A DNA stretch of 64,000 nt from Cylindrobasidium torrendii FP15055 ss-10. Taxonomy: Eukaryota; Basidiomycota; Agaricomycetes; Agaricales; Physalacriaceae. Numbering within the stretch: the stretch's first letter is position 1; each line of letters begins with the position of its first letter. Position numbers and translations under genes: made by a program. Shown piece by piece: positions 1-11,005 of this stretch. The DNA lies in NCBI GenBank assembly GCA_000934385.1, contig KN880531.1:1-64000 (forward strand). Direction: 5' to 3'. Under the pieces are notes generated by a model. It did not search any database. It was not told the DNA's origin and was given only the letters and a program-made list of their open reading frames with translations.

Positions 1-461
1 TGTCGTAGCTAACGTCGGCCGAGCTCGGTTGATCAGACCAGGCGCGTCCTGAGCAGAAGCTACGGATAGTTAGTTAATGAAGTTAGTTAAGTTCTTACGT
101 TCAAAAATATGTGGCGAAAGCTGTCGAAGCTGCCGTCACACGAGTTCGAGACAATGGGAGAACGGTTAGAATAGATCTGGGATTCGAAGAAACAGGTAAC
201 TACATCTTATATACGAAGGTGAATAGGAGGTAGGTACCCGAACTGTCAGTCGCATGCGTGAGATAGAAAGTAAGTGTACGGATAACCGGCACGAGAGTAC
301 CGTATTCGCTACAAAGGGTTACTGAGTTTCTTATGTAAAACAATTTAAACAAACACCAGACTGCAAAGGGGAGAAAATGCAATACATGTTCCAATTTTGT
401 ATGGACACCTCTAGATGCAAACCCTCCCTAGCCTCTATTTTCTGTAAATAATATCTCCATG
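1..461. other. 3' flank of the MFS gene, no gene seen
   Basis: I see no convincing coding sequence here. The stretch lies downstream of the MFS transporter stop codon and is relatively AT-rich towards position 450, as expected for a fungal 3' UTR and terminator region. Confidence 0.5.
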
Positions 462-2418
462 TCAAGCTTCCTTTGCCTTGGTATAACCCACATCAAGCCA
501 CTCGCGCATTGCCGGCCCCTTTTTGATTGCAAACATAAGCACAATGAACCCAATCCACGCGAGTCCCGCCGCCACCCCATCTGTCCCAAGCACGCCTATC
601 GTATGGATGCCTGGGATGATGAGCGCCGTTCCCACTGACAGGATGATGGAGCGAATGGCCCTAATAACAATCAGCATTCACTGAACCGACGACGACGCAG
701 AGAAATGGGAAATAACACACATGGTACAAGCCATAACCTCCGCACTGCGCGAATGAAGAATATCAACGCAATACGCTGATATGGGCGTCAATACCAAGTC
801 CACTGCAACGCCATTGGCGAAGAAGCAGAGCAGGTTGAGTGTGAGGCCTATTGGTCCGGGGACGAAGGTCGTGATGAGACCCGAACCCAAGACGGAGAGT
901 GGGAGAGGGATTAGGGCACCAAGGATTGCAGCGCGGAGACGCTCCTCAGGATGCCAGGTGTTCTTGCCATATTTCTCTCGTGCGCGAATAACGTAGAGAT
1001 CGGAAAGGCGGCCAGCCAGAGGTGCCCCAACTAGGTGATGGTCAGATGTTCTCGTCGAAAACGAGCTTTTAATGTCGACGTACTTGTGTTTCCTAGACCA
1101 GTGGGCAGGAAGCAGGCTCCGATTATGAACTCGTTGCTAATGTTGTACCGTTCACCCTAATCTCATCAGGTTGAGTATCCCGGGGTATCATGGAGGTACT
1201 CACAATGGTGTATGCGAGCGGTACAAGCATGACTAACCAGAAGTTAGTGAAGATCTCACACTCTTGTAAGACGAGCACGTACCAAAGTCCGTCAAAAGGG
1301 CGCAAAATGAAACGAAGACCTGCAAGAGCGTTGAGAAAGACTGGTCAAGGGCGTTGAGAAGTCGTACCATAAGCAGGAGAACAGGACTCCGCATCAAACG
1401 CAGCGACGACAACGGGTTCAGCCATACCCATTTGAAGGGCTTTTTGTCTGAGTCACTTGCCGCCCAAACCTTCTCGATACCCCGAGATCCTGGATGACTC
1501 GTCTCTGGCAGAAAGAAGAACATCAGCAGACAGGTGAACAAACCCGCAAGCCCCAAGCAGAATTGCGTGAGCCTCCAAGAGGCGTAGTGTGCTCCCCATC
1601 CTGGCCAAATAGTCAGTGTACCTTGATTTTCACAAAGAAGAGAACTGGGCACACCTCCGACGAGTGGTGCGAGCGAAGGTCCAAACAAACTGGCCTGTGA
1701 TGGAGAATCAGCACGAGCTACGTTTTCCGCTCTGGGTAGAGGCGCACCCCGAAGAAGACACCCATGGCCGTGCCACGCTCAGTCAGCTTGTAGATGTCAC
1801 CAATGATAGCGCCCCCGACGGACATGCCACCCGATGTCCCAAGCGCTTGCACACAGCGGAATACCATCATCTCTGGTACACTGCGCGAGAAAGCGACGCC
1901 CATGGAACCAAGGAACAGCAGAGGCGTCCCGACAAGGTACGCGGCCCGGCGGCCGTCTGTGAGATAGGTATAAGTGACCCTTTCAGGCGCGGGCAAGGAG
2001 AGAGAGATACGGACAGAACGCTGCGTAGACCGCGGCGACGAGCGAACCGGATGCCGCACAGAAGATAGACAAGCTGACAGCCATACTATGTGACAGCTCT
2101 CAGATAAGAGTTCGCAGCAGCGTAGAACAAAGCGTACGTTATGGTTTGCGCGTCCGACTTCAAATCTTTAGCAATTTGGGGAATGGATGGTATAAACGTC
2201 CCCGACGCGAACACTGACGATTAGTACAGCCAATAGTCAGCCAACACAACGGTCTCTACGGAGAAGTGGGAGTACGCACTCGGCAGAATCGCGCTCCATG
2301 ACACCAGAATGAGGATTGTCCTCTTCGTCGCTGTCGAAAAACGGTCGTAGATAGCTTCGTGGTCCTCGACCGCTGCAGTTTCTGCATCCCGCAATAACGG
2401 TGTCGTTTCGGTCGTCAT
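462..2418 (-). CDS. MFS transporter, DHA1 (drug:H+ antiporter) type
   Basis: Multi-exon gene for a polytopic membrane exporter of the major facilitator superfamily, DHA1 drug/polyamine branch. The N-terminus (MTTETTPLLRD) is followed by an acidic cytosolic stretch and a first hydrophobic helix. Later exons carry SGTFIPSIPQIAKDL, a motif-A-like DGRRAAYLVG loop, and SVGGAIIGDIYKLTERGTAM. Next come the motif-C-like FGPSLAPLVGG and the inter-domain loop FLPETSHPGSRGIEKVW. The last exons hold LVLTPISAYCVDILHSRSAEVMA and the closing helices, ending near YTKAKEA. The start was chosen because the upstream in-frame codons read through non-coding-looking sequence. Family membership is clear; the substrate cannot be told. 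By family it would be a plasma-membrane or vacuolar H+-coupled exporter. Confidence 0.85.
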
Positions 2419-3028
2419 ATCTTGTTCCCTGGCGCTATGGGAAATCTCGAAGATGGTGGTCAGACGGCAAGCGAGACGGGCCCAATAAAAATGGATTGGC
2501 TGCTTTATATGAAATGCGCGAGTCAAGCTATCTTTACGATCACATGTAAATGCGCGGGGTATACCCATTTGAATTTGTATAGTTAGTTTGAGTTAATGGA
2601 GGATAATGTCGGTCAATACATCCTTGAAGCTTGGGGGTTTCTAACGGGTGTGCCATTCGGCTGAGCTGGCACAACTCCAGTGAATCACGCAAGAACCACG
2701 GTTTACTCGCAATGGTAAACCGAAAGTCACCGAGACCAGAACAACGCGCGAGCTTACATGCTTTCTGAGCACACTGCAAAGGCGTCGATGGGCTTCAAGC
2801 CTGCTAAAAGTCATAGGGTATCATACTCAATTGTCCGTAATCTAACATTCAGGTCAAGGTCCCTTCCAGCAGAGTACAGAGGAGTATTGCAAATCAACGT
2901 GCGAGGAAACCACACCTATCGCCACAAAGAGTAAGTAGAAAAGATAGCTGTAACAAGCCTACAAGCCTCGACAACATATTATAGGTAAATAGTCAGATAT
3001 CAGGATCCAGATGAGGGAGTGGATGCAC
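2419..3028. other. Intergenic: MFS promoter and 3' flank of the LPMO gene
   Basis: About 600 bases between the MFS start codon and the LPMO stop codon. No convincing exon, RNA gene or repeat was seen. It should contain the MFS promoter and the LPMO terminator. Confidence 0.45.
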
Positions 3029-4391
3029 TCAGTGCGCATGGGGGAATGTCGAGCGCTTGTGCGAAGCTACATCGCGGGAAGCAATACCACGACGGCGACG
3101 GCGGCGGCAGGTGGCGCTAGAATCACCGCCCTCCGAGCTGCCCTCTGCGGAAGGCGTCGGGCTGGCTGCGAGGGCAGCTGCCGGTGTCGAAGTTGGCTCT
3201 GCAGCCTTGCCATTGTCAGAGTTGCCACTGGACGAGTCGCTGCCGGACGAATTGTTGTTGTTGTTGTTGCTGTTGTTGCTCGAGCCAGTGCTCTTGCTAC
3301 CGCCAGAGACGAGGCCAGAGACGGAAGGACCATCGCCGTTGAACGAGAATGAGCCGGCGTTAATCTCAAGGCTGGCAAGAGCGCCGTTGCCAGAGTAAAG
3401 GCTAGATACGAGTTAATGACATGTCATGCCAACATAGTGAAAGACGACTCACGCGCCGGCATTCGTTCCCTGACCGAGCGAGCTGGTACCACTGCCAGTC
3501 ACTTCGACACCAACGCAACCAACGTACAACTGAGGCTTGTAAGCACCAGCATGCAGCGATGCGAGCTATCATGTGGTTAGCGCCATTGGCATGTGTGAGG
3601 ACAATGATGGGACACACCTCGTTGCGGACGATGTATTTGCCAGCAGCAAGGTCTCCGGGAATGTCGAAGTAGACCGTGGAACCCTGCTCAACCATCTTTG
3701 CAATGCCCCACTTGTTGTTACCGCGGTAGGTCTCGGCGCCGCTCTTGCTGCAAGCACCCCTCAGCTCGTCGGAGACATATGAGTTGGGGTCCAGGCCATC
3801 ATAAACAATGCGAGTCCATTCAAGCTCGGCGGGGTTGGCATTTGCATCTGCAGCGGCCATATCGACTGCAACAGTTCCTTGGCTGATCGGCGAAAGTCAA
3901 CCAACAGTGATGTGTGCCCTCGAACAACGTACCAGTGGACAAATGGGTATTTCGCGTCAGCGGACTTGTAAGAGCTTTCATAGTCGAGCTCGGCAGATGC
4001 ACCCTCCCACTGAATAGCGAAGGAAGAGCCGGCGGCGACTTTCATGAACGACGACGGGCCCATTTGCGCCTCGCAACCCATCGACCTGTGCGCCAATCAG
4101 CAACCAGCAGTGCCAAGCTATGAAACCACGCACCAGGCGTCACCCAAATCGCCAATTCCGAGCCATGGGCGGCCACCTTCGTCGGGGTAGAACATCCTGG
4201 TGAACGGTGTTCCATCAAAGTTACCACCGTAGAGCTACACAACGGTCATTAACGACGCCAGACGGTGTTATGCGCTGTGCACGCACACTAGGGGCAGCCT
4301 GGACATTGTCGGAGGGACCGGCGCCAACGATGTTGCCGTGTGCAGCGACGAACGGCACGAGTGCGGCGAGAACAGCAATGGGAAGAGACAT
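3029..4391 (-). CDS. AA9-like lytic polysaccharide monooxygenase, secreted
   Basis: Signal peptide MSLPIAVLAALVPFVAA is followed directly by His18-Gly. That would make His the mature N-terminus and so the first residue of an LPMO copper histidine brace. Downstream, spliced exons give LYGGNFDGTPFTRMFYP, a second candidate copper His in YPFVHW, TVYFDIPGDLAAGKYIVRNE, IASLHAG and the axial-Tyr region QLYVGCVGVEVTG. These match the AA9 core pattern (AGKYLLRHE..ALH..QFY..C). There is no CBM1. The core is followed by a Ser/Asn/Gly-rich tail with a poly-Asn run and then a basic end beginning CRRRRRRG. The family cleaves cellulose or hemicellulose oxidatively with a peroxide or O2 co-substrate. A related LPMO class is the main alternative. 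At least four introns, each near 50 bases. Confidence 0.8.
3252..3280. repeat. TTG/CTG trinucleotide run encoding poly-Asn/Ser
   Basis: A run of (TTG)n interrupted by CTG on the plus strand. Read on the minus strand it codes for the Asn-rich linker near the C-terminus of the LPMO. It is an in-frame microsatellite and so probably variable in length between strains. Confidence 0.8.
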
Positions 4392-4560
4392 GACTATTAT
4401 TTGTTGGATCCTGTTGGCCGTAAAAGTCGAAGTTTACGACGTTAAGAGAATGTGAGTGTCGAGAGAGCGACGAGCGAGGCAATGGGTGGTGGTGGGAAGA
4501 GGACAAGGAAGATGTAGGCTTGGCAGATGGATCGGCGTGCAAACGTCAGGGTCCATGAAA

Positions 4561-5429
4561 TTACTCCACAACAGAACCACGATTGGCGCGCTTCTCGCTC
4601 AAACTTTTGCGAGAAGTTTCAATTCGCCTATTCGGGGTGATGCGCGCGCACCGATATACGAAAATGAGAACGACCTCGCAGACGAAATGCTCGAGATGCG
4701 CGCGCGCGCCACACCTCCCAATGCAGAACTCGAGCTCGTCCTTGGCGTGCCCACAGATACCCATTGCCTGCCCATTGCACCCCGTTCCTGTATGAACAAC
4801 ACGGCCAGGACAAGCCACTTGACGACGAAGTAGATTTATATGTAGTGATGGGTTACATGCCGCCAGTCGCGTGGGCGGTCAGTGGGCCAACTTACAGTGC
4901 TCACCAGATGCTCGTCCGAAGCTGAGACGAAGAGAGGCATATTGGCGAAGGACCCGTCGCCTCGATATGATTGCGACGAATTAGGTGGTAGCGCGCCAAC
5001 CGTCGTCAGGGCGCGACTCGGCCTAGTATACCACAGTGAATGTGTGGCGCATACGAGCATACAAGATCCCTCGGAAACACAGAAACAGTTAGCGCTAGAC
5101 CGTCGGTTCTTGAAGCTTGAAAAGTCGAAAGAAAACAATGTGAGGATAGTCGTGGCAAGAGGGGAACCTGCGTGTGCTGCGGGCGCCCCTGGCGCGTCCT
5201 CGTCGCCTGTGGTAGATTCTCTTCCTGATACGGTGAATGCCACTGGGATCGCATTCGATAAAATCAAAGCGCAGCCGCTTACTAGCCACCTGCTCAGAGC
5301 CCATTGTGCTTATATCAGCTTTGATGTCAATTTCCCCGCCACAGCCTTACACTTGACGAGATTCTCCATCAAGCTCGCAATGTACCGAAGCTGGCAGGGC
5401 CTTACCTTTCCGCTGACCCAGTCTGACAT
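4561..5429 (-). CDS. Unresolved spliced gene, product uncertain
   Basis: A start ATG at 5429 (MSDWVSGK) is followed at once by a good donor (GTAAGG). Downstream on the same strand a 143-residue open frame runs through PLATTILTLFSFDFSSFKN, MLVCATH and MPLFVSASDEH to a second good donor (GTAAGT, about 4892). After it, frames ending at 4599 (RQWVSVGTPRTSSSSALGG) or at 4561 (CGHAKDELEFCI joined to RRIETSRKSLSEKRAN) can be spliced on. The first reading faintly resembles the proteasome assembly chaperone PSMG4/Poc4. The second has a CX9C helix like Cmc2-type mitochondrial proteins. I could not decide between them, and two short genes are possible. A plus-strand open frame of 187 codons overlaps it but has no ATG start. 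Confidence 0.3.
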
Positions 5430-5732
5430 TGTGACAAGAGGATAATGTGCAATGATAGAGGTAGTGTTTGGATTTGTATAATGTACAAGCAGTTGGAGAT
5501 GAGGGATAATGAAGCTAGCGAGATAAAGAGATAGAAAATGAAGAGCTATGAGGTAGATCAAACTGATTGGAAAGCCTAAACGTTGCTGACATGAGAATTC
5601 TGCAGTTTGAACTCGGACATGCCGTTGCCAGTTGGAGGGTTGTGAACTGGGTGAGAAATGCTGGGTGTATGTGTCGCCCGAGCCATCGCGGAATCCCGTA
5701 CATCTGTGCTATCCTGGCCAGGGTTGATGCGC

Positions 5733-6966
5733 CTAGCGAACAAAGTTGATTACATGGTTCCGTGCATCGATGAAGCCTGCGTACCAGTAGTGATTCTTCT
5801 TGAGGAAGACATAGATGCCGGTGGCCATGAGCCCTCCAAGCGTTGGACCGAGCCCTTATCTCGCTTTAGACAGTATTCTTTTTCGAACGAAAAACTTACA
5901 ATAAATCCAGTGATAGCTGTCGAAGTCGCCTTGGACTACAGCAGGGCCGAAGGCGCGCGCCGTACTGGAACGTCATCAATAGAAGTCCATTAGATGTGAT
6001 AGAAACGCACTTTACGGCGCCACCGGTGTACTGGATGGACATGAGCATGACCACGAAGAGCACCATGCCAAATCCAAGGGGAGCAAAGGGTGTGAATTGA
6101 TGTTTCTCTGTGAAAAAGTAAGCGACGAGTTCATCATAGCCAACAGACACGCACCCGCAGCGAGCATAAGGACGCTTAGCACCAAGGTCCCCGTGGTGAA
6201 CATTTCAATGAACAAACCCTGCGCACGATTGGTTCCCGCATTGAGGGCAACACCGACGTTGAGCTCGCCCGGGGTAAGACCAGCCAGGATAGCAGCTGCG
6301 ACAATCCCGCCAAGCATCTGAGCGAAGGAAATCACTGAGCAGGTCAGACGATGCCTAAGGAGGTATCAAAGACAAGGAGGACTCACGAAGGAAGCGGATT
6401 GGAGTGATAACGCCAATGAGGACGAGGGCTAGAGAAACAGATGGGTTGAAGATAGAGCCTGTAAAGCGATAGAAAATTGAGGCAATGGCGAAGAGCGCGA
6501 ATCCAAATGCAGAGCAAATGTAGTAAAAACCCTGTGGAGATGTGTTAGACAATATCAGTGCACTCCGACAATCGCCGCGGTGGGCTAGCGGTGGGCCGCC
6601 TTACAAGTAGTCTTGTCACGTCGTTGGCGTTCACGTCCGTGCCCCCAGATGTGCCATCGGAGTTTGCGCCGACGTTGGTGTTGACGGTTTGAACGGCCTG
6701 GTAAAATCAGCAACGCAGTGGGCACCGACTTGCGAAGACTGACGCCTAGACTGAAGAGCAGGAATAGTGTCTGGAAGAGCAGTGAGTTGAGGAACGCTTA
6801 GCGCGCGAGAGTTATGCGTACTGTTCCAATGAATTCTCCCTGATGGATGGTTAGTCGCTAAACGCGATGCCCTCTGTTAGTAATAAGAAACTGTGCGCAC
6901 TGCTGCAGCTATCAGATCCAATTTCCAATTGGAAAACAGCGATGGCGAAGAGCGCTGTGATGCCAT
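5733..6966 (-). CDS. Aquaporin / MIP-family channel
   Basis: Seven or so small exons give a classical six-helix MIP channel. It starts MASQRSSPSLFSNWK, then has GEFIGT, LFLLFSLG, and a first half-helix containing FNPSVSLALVLIG. The middle carries FAQMLGGIVAAAILAGL and FIEMFTTGTLVLSVLML. A second half-helix follows, which by splicing at 5959-6005 reads YTGGAVNTARAFGPAVV. The end is WIYWLGPTLGGLMATGIYVFLKK. The first NPA box is Asn-Pro-Ser and the second is Asn-Thr-Ala, so both pore Asn residues are kept. By family it conducts water and perhaps glycerol or other small solutes across the plasma membrane. It is divergent from the kinase gene at 7.5 kb, sharing about 500 bases of intergenic sequence. 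Confidence 0.88.
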
Positions 6967-7476
6967 CGTTGAAGTGGGAACGGAGGAGAAGGAAGGAAAG
7001 AAGGTGGATGGACCAAACGGGACAGTCAACTTTATCTGTGTCCACTTTACTCACGAGCGAGACAACGCCAGTCTACGATTGACGGCAGTGGTGACGCCGT
7101 TCTTGCGATCCAGCGCAGAGAAAACCAAAAAGACTGACAGCCACATTCAGAGACGCCGGGGACCATCAAAGGGGCTGGGTTCACCTCCAGTGGCACAGTC
7201 AAACACAAGGCACGCAAGGCGATCGCCAACACAACTCGTGCGCGTGATCGCGTAATACATCCAAGACCCTCACCCGGAATCTCGATGCAGAATGTCCAAC
7301 ACTGTCGGAGATTTAGACTTTCTCACGAAGTGGTGTCTTTCTACCACCACCAATTGCAAAGTCAAGTGTGATTTCTTCCGCTACCACTGTCAAACTCAAC
7401 ATACGAGTATGCGCAACATGATGGCTATGTGCAAACCTGGGGTCCAATCCATACTGGGCATAGCATCTGATGGCCT
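6967..7476. other. Divergent intergenic region between aquaporin and kinase
   Basis: About 500 bases separating two oppositely transcribed genes. It must hold both promoters. I recognised no clear TATA box or repeat, and no separate gene. Confidence 0.4.
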
Positions 7477-9315
7477 ATGTTACTGCACCGCTCCTCTGCT
7501 CTCACTTCCATGCCATCCTCTCTTCCCCCGGAGAAAAGAGTTGCATCAGGCAAGACCCGTCCGAAGACGAGGGTTACTGCAGTCAAGGTCACAGAATCGT
7601 CCAACGGGACACCTCGTGTCCACATTTCCCTTGTCAGGAAAAGGCACTCTTCACACCATGAAGGCGACGAAGCCGTGATACCCATAATGCCTTCGCTATC
7701 GCGCTCCGTATCCCATGGGTCTGCCGCATCGACAAAGGCCGTCGCTGGCGCGCGCGCGCCTCCCTCACCTGCGGCACTCCTTGCGACGATACCGGTGACC
7801 GACGACACACCTTTCATCCCTCCAATGCCCAGTCCTTTACCCTCCAGACGACACGCAGAACTAGCATCGCCTCCAGAGTTGCGCGAAGAGGCCGCCTCTG
7901 ATAAGCCAGCACGCAAGTCGACGACCCCGAGGCCAGATACACCAGAGAGGTCCACAAGAGTTTCATTGGCACAGACAGATAGGAAATCTCCGTTGGACAC
8001 CAAACTAGCTACGCTCGGTGAAGCGCAGAGCACGCTCAACCATCTTCAGACAGTGAGTACGGTCCCAATCGTTTCAGTTTAGACTCATCCTTTCATCCTC
8101 GAAGATGCTGGACACCTACCCTCTAATGAGACGAGAACTCCGGCGCAGCTTCGTACAACAAGTCAGCGAGATTGTACAGAAGCATGATATCTTGCCCTAT
8201 TCGTTATACTGCTCCTCCTTGCGCAAACACGGAGACAATCCCGTTGCACGGGGTGGATTTGCCGTACGTGTTTTACCGTCTGCGTTCACTGCGAGGTGTA
8301 GATCATTGATACGGCTTCCAGGATATCTGGAAAGGGAAGTATTCCGGCGAGATTGTCGCAGTAAAGGCCTTAAGATTCTACACCGCAAGTTCAACGGACC
8401 GCCGTGAGCTGTGGAAGGTGTGTTGTGTCTAAATGTGATCCGCAACCTTGCATTGCTCAAGTGCGGCGGCACCGCAGAGCTGTAAGAAGGAGGCTATCGT
8501 GTGGAGGCAGCTCCATCACGAAAATATTCTGCGCTTCATCGGCATAAACGAGGACCTCTTCCACCCTAGCTTTTGTTTGATATCGCCTTGGATGAAGAAC
8601 GGGAATATTCTTCAGTACCTCGATACCCATCCTACGCATAGCCGACTCGATGTTGTGCGTCTCGTTCTTTGCCTGTGTTACCAAGCCATACGAGCACCTC
8701 CAGATGATTGACATCCTCGCTGGTCTCGACTATCTTCACACATTGGACCCACCCGTTATTCACGCTGATATTCGCGGCGTACGTTCTATGCCCTTCAGTG
8801 CACCTATCCCACCTCTGACAACCACGGATAATTCACAGGCGAACATTGTCGTGAAAGACAACGGAAGGTGCTGTCTTGCTGACTTTGGGCTTGCATTATT
8901 GTCGGAAACAATGGCAACGATGACTTCAACCGTACGAGGGAGCATGCGCTGGCTCCCTCCTGAGGCATTGGAATCCGCTGCAGATTCGTACAAACCTCCT
9001 CGAGATATGTACTCGTTTGCCTGCACTGTCATAGAGGTCAGTCGTCCGGGCAACTACCTGAATAAAAAAGGCCTTACATTTGTTCAGATTTACACTGGTC
9101 GGCATCCCTTCCCAAATTTGAAGAATGACGGCGCCGTCGTATTGGCCGTGACCGTACAGAATAAGCGCCCAAATCAACCCAGCGCAAGGACTGGGATGAC
9201 GGACATAATCTGGTCTCATGTAAAGAGGTGCTTCAGAGCGGCGCCTAGTACTAGACCTACTGCTGAAGAGATTCTCGAATCCTTGCGTTTATATCGCGAT
9301 CATAATACAACCTAA
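7477..9315 (+). CDS. Protein kinase, TKL-like (basidiomycete type)
   Basis: An unstructured N-terminal region of about 200 residues, rich in Ser/Pro/Arg, leads into a helical stretch and then a kinase domain assembled over several introns. The glycine loop is ARGGFADIWKG and the VAIK lysine is in EIVAVKALRF. The hinge region reads LISPWMKNGNILQYL, the catalytic loop VIHADIRGANIVV, the metal loop LADFGLAL, and the activation/APE segment GSMRWLPPEAL. The closing lobe includes CTVIEIYTGRHPF and CFRAAPSTRPTAEEIL. The catalytic Asp, Lys and DFG Asp are all present. The HRD arginine is Ala, making it a non-RD kinase. Substrate unknown. A second in-frame ATG at 7510 is an equally good start. Confidence 0.82.
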
Positions 9316-9506
9316 CAGGTCCTGTACATTGCAGGCCATGGTTGTGGCACCTACTGAGGAACTATAAATTTCCATGGATTCTCGCTGAATTACTATCAAG
9401 CTGGTCCGCACCATGCAATGCGAGCAGGTTGTACTAATACAATGAATCTTATTCCTATATGTTATCCACTTTGACGATAAACATAGTAATACATAGCGCC
9501 ATCTAC

Positions 9507-10862
9507 TTATAAGCGACTGTAACTTGCCTCCACCAACGCTCTGAACGCAATCAGGCCGTCCTCAGTCTTGACCGTCACAGGTGTGTTTGCCCCGACAAAG
9601 GCTACGTCTCCCAGCCCAAGCTCCAAACTCTCGTCGCCCCAGGCAATCGTCCCCTTTCCTTCCGTTATAAGCACAATGCTGGGCCCATCCACTGCCCTAT
9701 GCGACTCTTCCCCCTTCCCATCCAAACTAACCCTCACAACAGAAAATTCGGGGATGGGAGGGTCGTACAACAAACTATTTTGCGCGAACTCTGTCGGGCG
9801 CACGACTTGCTCCTGCGCATCGGCGCAGTTGTATGTGAGCCCACTAACAAGATTCGGAATATCGCGCAGCTTGGGTGTGAGCCCCGCGCGAATAACGTTG
9901 TCCGAGTTGGCCATGCATTCGATGATGTCGCCTGCAACATACGCGTGAGGCTCTCCTGCGCCGAGGAAGATGGCTTCGCCCGGGCTGAGAGTAACATAGT
10001 TAAGGATGAACGCGCAAAATACGCCTATATCACCGGGGAATTGGCTGTTGAGGCGAATGACGAGAGATTCCAGAGGGCTGGGAGATTCCAGGGCCGTGTA
10101 TCGTGCGATGAGGGTGTCTAAATTCCTTTGGATAGTGGATGTTTCTGCTGTCATTAATGCGGCGAATAGGTCTTTTAAGGCATTCTTCTCGTCTTGTCCA
10201 GTTGGTGTCGATGAGGAAGATATGCGAAGGAACGTCTCAAGAATGGTGGGAGGGATGAGTGCGGCGAGCTCGGGGACAGAGGAGAAGTTCTTCGCGATGT
10301 CAGGCAATGGAGGGAAACCGCAGAGAGCCTGAAAGGGCGTGAGCGCAAGTGCAAGCTCTGGTTTGTGGTTGTCATCTGGGAAAGCATGAGTAGATTGGAT
10401 GGAATATGTGTGTTGCGTACCTTTATAGATATCGGGCAGCTGAGCATGAAGCTGTTCTGCCGTTGACTTGTCCGGATGTGTTTGGATACTCAAAGCCTTC
10501 TCGATGGACAAGACTTTGAACAAGAATGGAAGATCACCCTGTGCTGTTTTCGGGAAGCGTTTGGAGACGGAATCGCCAATAAGCCCAGGATTCCCCTTCA
10601 GTACGTCTGCGAGCGTTGAGCCGGATGGGAGTGTAGAAGGGGAAGTTGGATGGGTGCCCATCCACAGCTAGCACAAGTTCAAAATCCAGTGTTGTATTCA
10701 ATCTAGTGCGCAGCTCACTTCAGCGTAAGGCTTGTCGTCTTGCAGTTGAAAACCAGGGTGTGCCGCGGCGGCGGCGAGCTGTGCGACCTTGGATGCCGAC
10801 CCAACCTTTCCCCAGTCGTACTGCTGCGCCGTAGGAACAATTTTGAAAACGGGAGACGCCAT
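9507..10862 (-). CDS. Mannose-6-phosphate isomerase (type I PMI)
   Basis: Interconverts fructose-6-phosphate and mannose-6-phosphate, feeding GDP-mannose for glycoprotein and cell-wall mannan synthesis. The protein starts MASPVFKIVPTAQQYDWGK, has the type-I signature around LWMGTHPTSPS, and shows the zinc ligands Gln/His in SIQTHPDKS, Glu in HKPELALAL and His in GAGEPHAYVAGDIIE. It ends in the cupin-like C-terminal domain. Length about 420 residues is normal for eukaryotic PMI. Introns fall at about 10668-10717 and 10376-10421. It is head-to-head with the NOSIP gene, 143 bases between start codons. Confidence 0.95.
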
Positions 10863-11005
10863 CGATAGCTGCGGATGGTGACAATAAAGACAATGGAGGT
10901 AGAAACACAAGATGTGGCTGATACTTCGTGCTCGCGTTCAATTGCGTCGAGTGAATTCATGTTTCGAACGTGGCCGAGTCGATCAACCTTTCCTCTCCCT
11001 TCATC

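Noticed and set aside
3011..3398. Three overlapping low-complexity open frames on both strands
   Set aside because: They arise from the repeat-rich 3' end of the LPMO gene; only the frame joining the LPMO core is kept.
4882..5445. Long plus-strand open frame (187 codons) opposite the unresolved minus-strand gene
   Set aside because: It has no ATG at its start and no family resemblance, and the opposite strand has better splice signals and a proper start.
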